DNA from: Limnobacter alexandrii
Lineage (GTDB): Bacteria > Pseudomonadota > Gammaproteobacteria > Burkholderiales > Burkholderiaceae_B
NCBI RefSeq assembly: GCF_005871185.1
Contig: NZ_SWKN01000006.1
Location: 248,001-312,000 of the forward strand
DNA: 64,000 nt
Direction of reading: 5' to 3'
Shown piece by piece: positions 8,832 through 16,807 of the stretch. Each line of letters opens with the position of its first letter. Within the stretch, counting starts at the first letter, position 1. The translations under genes and the position numbers were made by a program. Below the pieces are notes generated by a model, which saw only the letters and a list, made by a program, of their open reading frames with translations, was not told the origin of the DNA and did not search any database.

Positions 8832-9077
8832 ATGCGACAAACTTTACGTAAAGCAGGCGGATCGCTGGTGATGACGATTCCAAAATCTTTTGTTGAACAG
8901 AACAAGCTATCGGAAGGATCTCAAGTGGAATTGGTTCTGAGTGGAAAAAAACTGCTGATTGAAGTGGCTCAAAAACCCAAATACCGGCTGGCCGACTTGC
9001 TGGCTGAAATGCCCGAGGAACTTCCAAAAGTCGAAGGCTGGGACACCTTGCCCGATGTGGGCGAGGAAAAAAACTAA
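8832..9077 (+). CDS. mazE: MazE/ChpS-type antitoxin (AbrB-like)
   Basis: 81 residues. The N-terminal 45 residues (LRKAGGSLVMTIPKSFVEQN, then LSEGSQVELVLSGKKLLIEV) form the swapped-hairpin AbrB DNA-binding fold of MazE, ChpS and PemI. The C-terminal tail is acidic (LLAEMPEELPKVEGW) and would be the toxin-binding segment. The gene overlaps the toxin by one base (TAATG), so the two are translated together. AGGAA lies just upstream of the start. It binds DNA, probably at the inverted repeat 20 bases upstream, and neutralises the toxin. Confidence 0.88.
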   Translation: MRQTLRKAGGSLVMTIPKSFVEQNKLSEGSQVELVLSGKKLLIEVAQKPKYRLADLLAEMPEELPKVEGWDTLPDVGEEKN

Positions 9078-9424
9078 TGGCCTACACCCCAAACCGCGGT
9101 GACATTGTTCACCTGCAATTCGACCCGGCCAGCGGGCATGAAATGAAAGGCCCACATTTTGGTTTGGTCATCAGCAGTAAAACGTTCAATCAACTTGGTT
9201 TGGCCATGATCTGCCCGATTTCGCAAGGGCAAGCCGCTGCGGCCAGGTCTTTCGGTACAGTGGTCACCTTGATGGGTTGCGGAACTGACACTCAAGGTGC
9301 AGTGTATTGCCATCAACTGAAATCACTTGACTGGCGCGCGCGCAAAGCGTCCAAAAAAGAAAGCGTGCCGCAGTACATCATTGACGATGTACTGGCACGC
9401 CTTGAGGCCATTCTTTTCGAATAG
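9077..9424 (+). CDS. mazF: MazF/ChpB-type endoribonuclease toxin
   Basis: 115 residues, the usual length of the PemK/MazF family. The N-terminal RGDIVHLQFDPASGHEMKGP and the following LVISS, LGLAMICPISQG and QLKSLDWRARKA are family hallmarks. FDPASGHE is especially close to E. coli ChpB. Known relatives cut mRNA at short sequence motifs and arrest growth. The gene starts inside the stop of mazE and ends 21 bases before the convergent monooxygenase gene. No frameshift or lost motif is seen, so the toxin looks intact. Confidence 0.9.
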   Translation: MAYTPNRGDIVHLQFDPASGHEMKGPHFGLVISSKTFNQLGLAMICPISQGQAAAARSFGTVVTLMGCGTDTQGAVYCHQLKSLDWRARKASKKESVPQYIIDDVLARLEAILFE

Positions 9425-9445
9425 CCAAGCTTGTTTTTAAGGCCT

Positions 9446-10999
9446 TTATGCGGCCTTGATCGCCATCAAGCCAGTGCTGATGTGGTCTGCCACCTTGGGC
9501 TTCACGGTTTTGCCATTGCTGGCGGTCAACACATACTCAGCCGGATTAAAACGCGCAACGCGCATGCGGTACTCTGCATTCAAGCCGGGGTACAAGGTGT
9601 TGTTTCGGCCATTGGGGCTGAGGTACCAGCTGGCACAACCGCTTTTCCACACCGTGTGGTCGCTGCGGAAGTCCATGGTATTTACAAACTTTTGCTCAAC
9701 CTCGGGTTTCACGGAAATGGCTTTCAACTTGCGTTTTTGGCGCAGCTTGATGGCTTGAATGACATAGCCAATTTGGGCCTCTGCATACGCGATAACCGAT
9801 GTGTGACCAGGACCAGTAAACGGACCCACCAAGAAGTACAGGTTGGGGAAACCAGCGGTTGATATGCCTTGGTAAGCTTCTGAACCTTCTTTCCACTTCT
9901 CGTGCAGGCTGGCGCCGCCAATGCCCTTGGCATCGATGGGTGAACCGGTGTGGCGTACTTCATAGCCGGTGGCGTAAATGATCACATCGAGTTCGTGCTC
10001 CACACCATCGGCTGTGCGAATGCCTTTCTCGGTGATGCAATCAATGGCATTGGTTTCCAGGTGCACATGCTCTTTCTGCATGGTGGGGTACCAGTCGGAA
10101 CTGACCAACACGCGCTTGCAACCGAACTTGAAAGTTGGGGTCAGCTTCTTGCGCAGTTCAGGGTCTTTTACTTTGCGGGCCAAATAGCTGCTGGCCATTT
10201 TCTCGGGCTGGGCCTTGAACATGTCGTACTTCAAAATCAAAAACGGCGCAGTCAGTTCATTGAACCAGTAAACACCCAAGCGGTTCATTTTCATGTTCAG
10301 CGGGGTTTTGCGGTTCAGTGCTTTTTCAGCTTCTTCAATGTTGCGGTCGGGGCGCGGCATAATCCAGTTCGCTGTGCGCTGAAAAACCACCAGGTTTTTC
10401 ACCTTGTCTGCGATGGCTGGGCCAACCTGAACAGCAGTAGCACCGGTGCCGATCAGGCCAACACGCTTGCCTTCCAGTTCCACGGAATGATCCCACGCCG
10501 CGGTGTGCACGGTTTTGCCTTTGAATTTTTCGGCACCCTTGAATTCAGCCACCTTCGGTGCACTGAATGGGCCAACCGCAGTAACCACATTGCGGGCCTG
10601 AATGGTTTTGCCATCGGCTGTGGTGATGTTCCACACACCGGCCTGCTCGTCGAACACTGAACCGGTGATGCTGGTGTTGAATTGAATATAGGGGTACACG
10701 CCGTACTTGGTGGCGCAGTGGCGCAGGTATTTGTAAATTTCACCTTGCTTGGCGTAGCTGTTGCTCCACTCAGCCCAGGGCTCGAAGGAGTAGCTGTACA
10801 GGCTGCTTTTGACATCGCAACCGCAACCGGGATACGTGTTGTCGCGCCAGGTGCCGCCCACATCATGGCCTTTGTCGAAAATTTTGAAGTTGGTTTCGCC
10901 TGCTTTCAGCAGTTGAATGCCCATGCCCAGGCCTGATACGCCTGCGCCAACAATTGCAACTTCAAGAATGTTTTGTGCTTCTTTTTTTGAGCTGGCCAT
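9446..10999 (-). CDS. Flavin-containing monooxygenase, Baeyer-Villiger type
   Basis: 517 residues from the ATG at 10999 (MASSKKEAQ); a TTG start 60 bases upstream is possible but adds an unlikely leader. FAD is bound by GAGVSGLG (about 18-25) and NADPH by GTGATAVQ (about 190). The Baeyer-Villiger fingerprint FxGxxxHTxxWD is present as FKGKTVHTAAWD. FDKGHDVGGTWRDNTYPG is also typical. Such enzymes insert oxygen next to a ketone, giving esters or lactones, or hydroxylate related substrates. The gene is monocistronic in this window and converges on mazF. The substrate is unknown. Confidence 0.88.
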   Translation of the reverse strand: MASSKKEAQNILEVAIVGAGVSGLGMGIQLLKAGETNFKIFDKGHDVGGTWRDNTYPGCGCDVKSSLYSYSFEPWAEWSNSYAKQGEIYKYLRHCATKYGVYPYIQFNTSITGSVFDEQAGVWNITTADGKTIQARNVVTAVGPFSAPKVAEFKGAEKFKGKTVHTAAWDHSVELEGKRVGLIGTGATAVQVGPAIADKVKNLVVFQRTANWIMPRPDRNIEEAEKALNRKTPLNMKMNRLGVYWFNELTAPFLILKYDMFKAQPEKMASSYLARKVKDPELRKKLTPTFKFGCKRVLVSSDWYPTMQKEHVHLETNAIDCITEKGIRTADGVEHELDVIIYATGYEVRHTGSPIDAKGIGGASLHEKWKEGSEAYQGISTAGFPNLYFLVGPFTGPGHTSVIAYAEAQIGYVIQAIKLRQKRKLKAISVKPEVEQKFVNTMDFRSDHTVWKSGCASWYLSPNGRNNTLYPGLNAEYRMRVARFNPAEYVLTASNGKTVKPKVADHISTGLMAIKAA

Positions 11000-11163
11000 G
11001 TGTGCTGTCTCGTAGTGTGGTGGTTTTCGATGTGTTGCAGTGTAGGGGGTTGCGGGCAACCGGCGTGAGTGTGAAAAGTGACGACTTTGGAGTCAATTTG
11101 GGCCACAGCCTTCGATTGCTGTAGCACAATCAAGGTTCGCAGTAACTTTGTAGCAGGTGACAC

Positions 11164-11592
11164 ATGGAATGGTTTCAAGCACTCACAACCTTGGCCTTGG
11201 GTGGTTTGTTCGGCGGTATTTTGGCGTTCTCAGCTTTGTTTGCCCCTTTGGTATTCACCAAACTACCCATGGAACACGCGGGGCCATTCATTCGCGCCGT
11301 GTTCCCTTGGTATTACCTGTACGTGATTGTGTTTGGCTTTCTCAGTGCAATTTTTGCAGGGCTTTCGGGCGGCGGCTTTTGGGTGTTGTTCCCCTCGGCT
11401 TTGGTGGGTTTGGCCAGTGTGTACACACGCCAAATTCTGATGCTTCAAATCAACGAACTTCGTGATCGGGAACTGGCCGGTGACGCCACAGCTGGCGCTG
11501 AATTCAACAGCAAACACAGGTTAAGCGTGATCATCAACAGTGTGCAATTGCTGGTGGCTGGTGCCACCCTGGTTTACTGGGCATGGAACTGA
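11164..11592 (+). CDS. DUF4149-type integral membrane protein
   Basis: 142 residues with four predicted membrane helices: about 5-32, 45-66, 70-85 and 118-140. The polar region around 88-115 (QINELRDRELAGDA) sits between helices 3 and 4. The pattern resembles DUF4149/TMEM205-like proteins, which have no established bacterial function. A pair of charged residues on the loop and an NSVQLLVAGATLVY last helix support the family call. Its final ten bases are shared with the start of the following AraC-type regulator, so the two are co-transcribed. Confidence 0.7.
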   Translation: MEWFQALTTLALGGLFGGILAFSALFAPLVFTKLPMEHAGPFIRAVFPWYYLYVIVFGFLSAIFAGLSGGGFWVLFPSALVGLASVYTRQILMLQINELRDRELAGDATAGAEFNSKHRLSVIINSVQLLVAGATLVYWAWN

Positions 11593-12650
11593 AAGACCTT
11601 CCGCAGCTTCGGCTGCTGGAACAAACCACGGTGGCGCAAGCCTACCCACTGTTTTTCGTGAACTATGCGGTGCAACGCGGGTTTGCCGCAGAACAAATTC
11701 TGGAACACAGCGGGCTGACCCTTGCCCAGTTACAAGTGCCCAATAGCCGAATTGCCGCGGCACAGCACGGCATTATTGTGATGAATTTGTTGGCGCTGTT
11801 TCAAAGCGAGCACATTGCCATCGACATGGGTTTGCAAAGCAGCCTGACCAAAGCAGGCATGATCGGTTTTGGTTTGATGAGCTGTGCAACCTTGCGTGAA
11901 GCCATCGAGTTGGGCATTCGCTTTTTGCCCACCAAAGTGCCCTTCTACACCATCGACACCAGCGAAGACGAACGTACCTTGATATGCCATGTTCGCGAGG
12001 CCATGCCACTAGAGCCTGTTCGCAAATTCGCGATTGAAAATTTTGTGATTGAAGTGTGGCGCTTGTTTGAAAGTTTGTTCAACCCCATGGGCGGCAAGCG
12101 CGAGGCCAGCGGAATTGAGTTGTGGTTTGACTGGCCTGAACCGCCCTATTACGGAAGCTACGCCAGCAGCCTGCCCAAGTGCCGTTTCAATGCGGCTGGC
12201 AATCAAATTCGAATTCCCGCCAAATGGCTAGACCTGCCCTTGCCCACCGCCAACGCCACCACTGCACAAATGGTGATCCAGCAATGCGAGCAGGAATTGA
12301 TTGCGCTGGGCCTGGGCGACAATTTAAGTGGGCGGGTGAAAAACCTGTTGATGTGCCGGGACGGCCGCTACCCGCAGCTTGAAGACATGGCCGAGACCTT
12401 GCACATGTCAGTACGTACCTTGAAGCGTAAATTACAAAACGAAGGGCGAAACTTCAGCGATTTGCTGGGTGAAGTCATTCAACGCGATGCCTGCCTGTTG
12501 CTTGAAACCACAAAGCTAAACGTGGACGAAATCGCGCAGCGTGTGGGATACCAAGACCGGGCCAACTTCACGCGGGCATTTAAAAAACTGACTGGCAAAA
12601 CACCCAGTGAATACAGGGAGTGGGTAACTACGCCGTCAAGAAATGACTGA
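11583..12650 (+). CDS. AraC-family transcriptional regulator
   Basis: 355 residues. The N-terminal 200 residues resemble the arabinose-binding-like sensor domain seen in OruR/ArgR-type AraC regulators. The C-terminal 100 residues hold the double helix-turn-helix, with MAETLHMSVRTLKRKLQNEG, DEIAQRVGYQDRANFTRAFK and TGKTPSEYR. The gene overlaps the DUF4149 gene upstream by ten bases. Its end overlaps the convergent hydrolase gene by 23 bases. Targets are unknown. Nearby candidates are the divergent monooxygenase gene and its own operon. Confidence 0.9.
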   Translation: MELKDLPQLRLLEQTTVAQAYPLFFVNYAVQRGFAAEQILEHSGLTLAQLQVPNSRIAAAQHGIIVMNLLALFQSEHIAIDMGLQSSLTKAGMIGFGLMSCATLREAIELGIRFLPTKVPFYTIDTSEDERTLICHVREAMPLEPVRKFAIENFVIEVWRLFESLFNPMGGKREASGIELWFDWPEPPYYGSYASSLPKCRFNAAGNQIRIPAKWLDLPLPTANATTAQMVIQQCEQELIALGLGDNLSGRVKNLLMCRDGRYPQLEDMAETLHMSVRTLKRKLQNEGRNFSDLLGEVIQRDACLLLETTKLNVDEIAQRVGYQDRANFTRAFKKLTGKTPSEYREWVTTPSRND

Positions 12651-13482
12651 CCAAACCCTGTGCATCGGTGTCGTGCGGCAGGCTGACATGGTCGGTTCCT
12701 TTCACTGTCGCCACCAGGGGTTTCACTGCAAAGTGCTGCATAAGTCGCAACGAGGAATCGTGCGGCACCACTTGATCATTTTCAGCCAGCAACACAAAGG
12801 TCGGGTTGCGCACGTTCACCGCGCATTCATTTGATTTGAACTTGCTGCGCAACAGCAGCGACACAGGCGCCAAGGGCACCTTCTTTTTTGCAATGCTGAT
12901 CAAGCTGTCATAAGGCGTGAACAACACCAGTTTGTGCACGGGTGTGCTGGCTGCCAGTTGCATGGCCACGCCTGTACCCAGGCTGCGGCCAATCACTGAA
13001 ATTTGATTGCGGTCGCACCAAGGTTGTTCAGCCACCCATTTGTAAATGGCACGTGCATCGGCCACCAAATGTTTTTCCATCGGCGTGCCATTGGAATTGC
13101 CATAACCCCTGTAATTGAAAAACACCAAGGGCAAATTTTTGAAGCCTTGTGCTTCGTTGAGTAGCCAACGCACATCTTCACTGCGGCCACCAAAATATAT
13201 GGCACAAGGTGCTTTGCTGCCTGCACCGCCCATGCCAGTGGGCATGCGCACCCAGCCTTCCAATTCTATACCGGGTGCCACCTGCAAGCGCAGCTCGGTG
13301 AATTCATGCGCATGGTGAGTCAGCACTTCATGGTGCTTCAATGCCGGGCTGAAAATATGTTTGGTTTGGCTGAAGTAAAGGTAGGTCCAATATGCCGCAA
13401 AACCCATGGAGGCTGACAAGGCCACACGGGGCATTAACCGCGACTCAAGCGCGGTATTTTGTTTTTCTTGAACATACTTCAT
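12628..13482 (-). CDS. Membrane-anchored alpha/beta hydrolase
   Basis: 284 residues. One hydrophobic segment at about 18-38 probably anchors the protein in the inner membrane. The hydrolase core follows: FFNYRGYGNSNG (oxyanion region), the nucleophile elbow GRSLG (Ser167), an acid in LLAENDQVVPHDSS and the catalytic His in GTDHVSLP. This is a complete Ser-Asp-His triad of the BAAT/dienelactone-hydrolase-like group related to eukaryotic ABHD proteins. The substrate, probably an ester or thioester, is unknown. The gene is transcribed away from the propeller gene with a 225-base shared upstream region. Confidence 0.82.
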   Translation of the reverse strand: MKYVQEKQNTALESRLMPRVALSASMGFAAYWTYLYFSQTKHIFSPALKHHEVLTHHAHEFTELRLQVAPGIELEGWVRMPTGMGGAGSKAPCAIYFGGRSEDVRWLLNEAQGFKNLPLVFFNYRGYGNSNGTPMEKHLVADARAIYKWVAEQPWCDRNQISVIGRSLGTGVAMQLAASTPVHKLVLFTPYDSLISIAKKKVPLAPVSLLLRSKFKSNECAVNVRNPTFVLLAENDQVVPHDSSLRLMQHFAVKPLVATVKGTDHVSLPHDTDAQGLVSHFLTA

Positions 13483-13707
13483 GGCGGCACTTCTTTACAA
13501 AAGGGTTACTGGTCACACTACACAGTGTATTGAAACCAAACTGTCACAAAGGTTCAAAATGCTTGCAGAATCTGCGCTAAATCGATGTTTGGAAGGAATT
13601 GCCCACATGACCTGTCACAATGACATTTCATATTTCAGGAAATCTTCCCGGGACAAAACAGGGAAACTTCCTTAGCGTCAAAGCATTTAGCAGGGAGAGA
13701 ACAACAA

Positions 13708-14814
13708 ATGAAATTCAAAACAAGTGCGATTGCACTGGGCCTGGCAGTGGCCTTGGCCGCGTGTTCAAAAAAAGAAGAAGCAGTGGCCCCCGAGGCAGCG
13801 GCACCGGTTGAGCAAACCGCACCACAGGCCGTAGCCTACGTGACTCACCAAGATGGGCCAGTGACCATTTACTCACTCGCGGATTACTCAAAAATTGGTG
13901 AGATCAATGTTGGAGAAGGCGGCCGTGGTGTCGGCTTGACCGAAGATGGAAAACTGCTGGTGGTCGCGGTTAAGGAAACCAAAGACCTGGCCATTGTAGA
14001 CACCGCCACTAACCAAGTGGTACGCCGCGTGCCCGTGGGCATTAACCCGGAATTTGTACGTGTGTTGGGCAACCTTGCATTTGTGGCTTACGAGCCCGCC
14101 TCCAAGGGCGGCCCGCCGCCCAAGCCTGGCTCAGCAGAAGCCAAGGCCATTGAAAAAGAACGCGAGGAAGGCGATGAGCTGCCCGCACAAGTGGCCATCA
14201 TCGACTTGGTGAAGGGCGAGAAAATCAAAGAAATTACAGCCGGGTTTGAGACCGAAGGCATTGAGTTTTCTGCCGATGGCAAACACATCATCGTGACCAA
14301 TGAAGCCGATGAAAATGTATCGGTTCACGACATTGAAACTGGCGAGAAAATCAAACAGATCGACACCGAAAGCTACGGTATTCGACCACGTGGCGTGAAG
14401 CGCTCTCCCGACGGGGAGCAATTCGTGGTCACGCTGGAATACGGCAACAAAATGCTGATTCTCGACAAAAACTACAATGTGATCAACGAAGCCGCCACTG
14501 GCGAGGTGCCCTATGGTGTCACCTACACCCGCGATGGTTCGGAAATTGTAGTGGCGCTGGCGCGCGGCAAAGCTATTCAGGTGTTTGATGCAAAAACGCT
14601 TGAGCTGAAACGAGAAATGCCGGTGGGCGAGCGTTGCTGGCACTTCAGCTTTACACCCGATGACACCCAGTTGATTGTGGCCTGTGGGCGCAGCGACAAT
14701 ATTCTTGTGCTGGATTACGCCACCGGCAATGTGGTCAAAGACATTCCGGAGGGCAATATGCCTTGGGGTGTGATGGTGTCGCCCAAGTCGGTGGGATCGC
14801 TGGACATGCCATGA
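13708..14814 (+). CDS. YVTN-type beta-propeller lipoprotein
   Basis: 368 residues. The signal peptide ends in a lipobox (VALAAC, Cys about 19), so this is a lipoprotein. A charged and Ala/Pro-rich linker follows, then about seven propeller blades with repeats such as GRGVGLTEDGKLLVVAV and PRGVKRSPDGEQFVVTL. A Pro/Glu-rich insertion (about 130-155) interrupts one blade. It resembles the beta-propeller proteins that accompany PQQ-dependent alcohol catabolism genes, and a pqqA gene lies 1.2 kb downstream. A direct link is inference. GGGAGAG precedes the ATG. Its stop overlaps the next start (ATGA), so the pair is coupled. Likely periplasmic. Confidence 0.8.
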   Translation: MKFKTSAIALGLAVALAACSKKEEAVAPEAAAPVEQTAPQAVAYVTHQDGPVTIYSLADYSKIGEINVGEGGRGVGLTEDGKLLVVAVKETKDLAIVDTATNQVVRRVPVGINPEFVRVLGNLAFVAYEPASKGGPPPKPGSAEAKAIEKEREEGDELPAQVAIIDLVKGEKIKEITAGFETEGIEFSADGKHIIVTNEADENVSVHDIETGEKIKQIDTESYGIRPRGVKRSPDGEQFVVTLEYGNKMLILDKNYNVINEAATGEVPYGVTYTRDGSEIVVALARGKAIQVFDAKTLELKREMPVGERCWHFSFTPDDTQLIVACGRSDNILVLDYATGNVVKDIPEGNMPWGVMVSPKSVGSLDMP

Positions 14815-15266
14815 AGCCACGCCTGCTTTTAATCGGTTTCTCGGTAGTTTCTTCCCTGCTGTTTCAGCCAGCGTGGGCAGCAGGCGACCTGACCAAGCAG
14901 GAACCAAAGCGGTTCCATGTTGAATTGAGTAATGCTGCCGGAGAAAAGCGTTTTACGCCCGACACTTTACAATTTGAAACAGGTACCCTGACAATCCTGA
15001 CGATTTCCAACAACAGTCAGAAATCGTACTACTTTGGATCCAATGGACTTGCAGATTCGGTTTACACCCGCAAAATTGTGGTGCTGGACAAAGGTGGAAA
15101 AGAACCGTTGGCTGAAATTTATGGTCCCATTCGCAAGGTAGAGGTATATCCAGGGCAAGTCTTGGAATGGTGGTTTGTTCCCGTGCGCACCGGCCAGTTT
15201 GATGACCTGATGTCAAGAAAATCAGAAGCTGCGGCGGGCATGAAAGGTACAATCGAAATCAGGTAA
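14811..15266 (+). CDS. Periplasmic cupredoxin-like protein lacking obvious copper ligands
   Basis: 151 residues from the ATG at 14811, inside the stop of the propeller gene; the longer frame from 14763 is rejected because it would bury the signal peptide. Residues 1-23 form a signal peptide ending in AWAA. The rest is a beta-sandwich of cupredoxin type: FTPDTLQFETGTLTILTISN near the start and VEVYPGQVLEWWFVPVRTGQFD near the end. In copper proteins the first loop carries a His and the last a Cys-His-Met set. Here they read YYFGSNG and QFDDLMS, with no Cys or His. It may bind no metal, or serve as a partner of the lipoprotein. Confidence 0.7.
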   Translation: MKPRLLLIGFSVVSSLLFQPAWAAGDLTKQEPKRFHVELSNAAGEKRFTPDTLQFETGTLTILTISNNSQKSYYFGSNGLADSVYTRKIVVLDKGGKEPLAEIYGPIRKVEVYPGQVLEWWFVPVRTGQFDDLMSRKSEAAAGMKGTIEIR

Positions 15267-15291
15267 ACCGTTCAATACGGCTTTACTCAAT

Positions 15292-15324
15292 AAAAAGGGA
15301 GCCTCACAAGGGCTCCCTTTTTTG
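15292..15324 (+). terminator. Intrinsic terminator after the propeller/cupredoxin operon
   Basis: Stem AAAAGGGAGCC/GGCTCCCTTTT with a 7-base loop and a T run, 26 bases after the stop of the cupredoxin-like gene. Confidence 0.9.
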
Positions 15325-15438
15325 TTTCAACATTTTTGATTGATTTGTATTCCTAAACGAAAAAGACGCGTTAATCAATGAAACGGTTGCCCCAGCGCAA
15401 CACTTCTGAATACTTAGAACGACGCTTAGGAGTTACGT

Positions 15439-15927
15439 ATGAGACACATATTCAGTGTGATCGAAACGAATACCCCCACCGCCAAACAACCCGCGGCACA
15501 CACGGCCACAGCCCCGGATACCGCTATTGAGTCTGTACAAATGCTTTGGGCAGACGCACTGCGATGTGAGTTTGCGCGCGCCCGAGAGACGCTGCTTTGC
15601 AAGCTGTCAGAAACTGTTCAAGAACTCGCGATCAACTTTCCCAACGATCCAAAAGTACTGTTGTGGAACGGCATTGTGTTGACTGGTTATGCGAAGTGCC
15701 TGGGCGGCCTTGCCGGCATCCACTTTTTAACGCAGGCCAAGCTCTCGCTTGAACGGGCCATGACTTTGGCACCGCAAGACGGCGCCGCATATCTTTACCT
15801 GGGTTTGCTGTACGACAGTGCGCCAGAGGCACCTTACGGTTTTGGGGATGAATCGATGGCCAAAATGCTTCTGGAACAAGGCCTGGCGCTGACCTTGAAT
15901 TCAACCGAACAGTTACGCCACGCATAA
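15439..15927 (+). CDS. TPR-like small protein of unknown function
   Basis: 162 residues. After a low-complexity Thr/Ala/Pro N-terminus (about 1-30) come helical repeats. LAINFPNDPKVLLWNGIVLTGYAK and LERAMTLAPQDGAAYLYLGLLYDS read as two TPR-like units, and a third helix pair sits at the end. There is no signal peptide and no membrane segment. Proteins of this outline are protein-protein adaptors, and no partner can be named. The gene is monocistronic between two terminators, converging on pqqA. TTAGGAG sits just before the start region. Confidence 0.65.
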   Translation: MRHIFSVIETNTPTAKQPAAHTATAPDTAIESVQMLWADALRCEFARARETLLCKLSETVQELAINFPNDPKVLLWNGIVLTGYAKCLGGLAGIHFLTQAKLSLERAMTLAPQDGAAYLYLGLLYDSAPEAPYGFGDESMAKMLLEQGLALTLNSTEQLRHA

Positions 15928-15963
15928 AAAAAGGAAAGCCAACTCTGCCTGGCCTTCCTTTTT
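15928..15963. terminator. Bidirectional terminator between the TPR-like gene and pqqA
   Basis: Stem AAAAAGGAAaGCC/GGCcTTCCTTTTT with one mismatch, and T runs on both strands. It lies between two convergent genes and can serve both. Confidence 0.85.
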
Positions 15964-15985
15964 CTTGCGACAACAACCGAAAAAA

Positions 15986-16060
15986 TTAACGGTTGGCGAT
16001 GTACATGGTGATTTCGAAACCGAAACGCATGTCTACAAATTGTGGGGTGGTCCAGCTCAT
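15986..16060 (-). CDS. pqqA: Pyrroloquinoline quinone precursor peptide PqqA
   Basis: A 24-codon ORF (ATG at 16060, TAA at 15986) too short for usual gene calling. It begins MSWTTPQF and contains FGFEITMYIANR, matching the PqqA signature F-E-x-T-x-Y, in which the Glu and Tyr are cross-linked and become the PQQ backbone. A strong ribosome site (GGAGAAG) lies 8 bases upstream. It is followed by a terminator. None of pqqB, C, D or E is in the window, so the biosynthesis genes must be elsewhere, or this is an extra pqqA copy. Directly upstream lie a response regulator, a kinase and a second response regulator on the same strand, suggesting regulated PQQ supply. Confidence 0.88.
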   Translation of the reverse strand: MSWTTPQFVDMRFGFEITMYIANR

Positions 16061-16089
16061 GTCTTCTTCTCCAAAGTTGTTGTGATAAA

Positions 16090-16104
16090 CAGCACACTGT
16101 GCTG
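16090..16104. promoter_or_regulatory. pqqA: Palindrome upstream of pqqA
   Basis: CAGCACACTGTGCTG is palindromic except at its centre and lies 30 bases before the pqqA start, within the 90-base gap to the response regulator gene. A dimeric regulator such as a neighbouring LuxR-type response regulator could bind here. The function is inferred from position only. Confidence 0.45.
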
Positions 16105-16150
16105 CCATGAAAAAAGTGTACTGAATCCAGCTCAGGAATTTTGCCCGACA

Positions 16151-16807
16151 TCACTGAGTAATCGATGCAGTGGTCAATCCCCACCCAATGGCCAACTTGG
16201 TCAGCTCAATGTCATTACTCACCTGTAATTTCTTTTTGATTTGGTAATGAATGTTGTGAATGGTTTTTGAACTCAAGAACAGCAATTCTCCGATTTGTTC
16301 AGCCGACTGCCCTGCCACCAACAGGCACAACACTTCAAACTCGCGGCTGCTAAGCTCGTCCAGCCCGCCCCGGTTGTCGCGCAAACGCGATAGCGCCATT
16401 AAACGCGACAGGTCTGCACTCATGAACGTGCGGCCCGCCAACACTTCACCAATGGCCCGCAACAGTACTTCTGGGCGGCTGCTTTTTGTGACATAACCTT
16501 TTGCGCCAGCGTCCATGCAGGCGCGCGCCAATTCAATTGAATTGTGCATGGTGAACATCAGGAATTTCACCTCAGGCCAACGCCCCAGCACCCGCTGAAT
16601 CAAACTCAAGCCAACAGGTTCGGGCATGCTGATGTCGCAGATCACCAATGCGGGCAGCGCCTTCTGGCATGCGGCATAGGCTTCTTGCGCACTTTCCGCT
16701 TCTCGAACCTGACTATAACCGCCCTGCGTTTCCAGCAAGTGCCGGTAACCAGCCCGCACCACGGCATGGTCGTCTACCAATAAAATAGGAAAGTCGGCGT
16801 TGTTCAT
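16151..16807 (-). CDS. NarL/LuxR-family response regulator
   Basis: 218 residues. The receiver domain (about 1-125) has the acidic pair in VDDH, the phosphoacceptor Asp in VICDISMP, a Thr in MFTMHN and the Lys in GYVTKSS, so it looks functional. The C-terminal LuxR helix-turn-helix is LSSREFEVLCLLVAGQSAEQI then SKTIHNIHYQIKKKL. It overlaps the kinase gene upstream by four bases (ATGA) and lies just before pqqA. It is the obvious candidate to control pqqA and PQQ-dependent oxidation, but this is inferred from gene order. Confidence 0.9.
   Translation of the reverse strand: MNNADFPILLVDDHAVVRAGYRHLLETQGGYSQVREAESAQEAYAACQKALPALVICDISMPEPVGLSLIQRVLGRWPEVKFLMFTMHNSIELARACMDAGAKGYVTKSSRPEVLLRAIGEVLAGRTFMSADLSRLMALSRLRDNRGGLDELSSREFEVLCLLVAGQSAEQIGELLFLSSKTIHNIHYQIKKKLQVSNDIELTKLAIGWGLTTASITQ

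Noticed and set aside
14763-14810. Longer N-terminus for the cupredoxin-like protein
   Set aside because: The ATG at 14811 gives a clean signal peptide and the usual ATGA overlap with the preceding gene.
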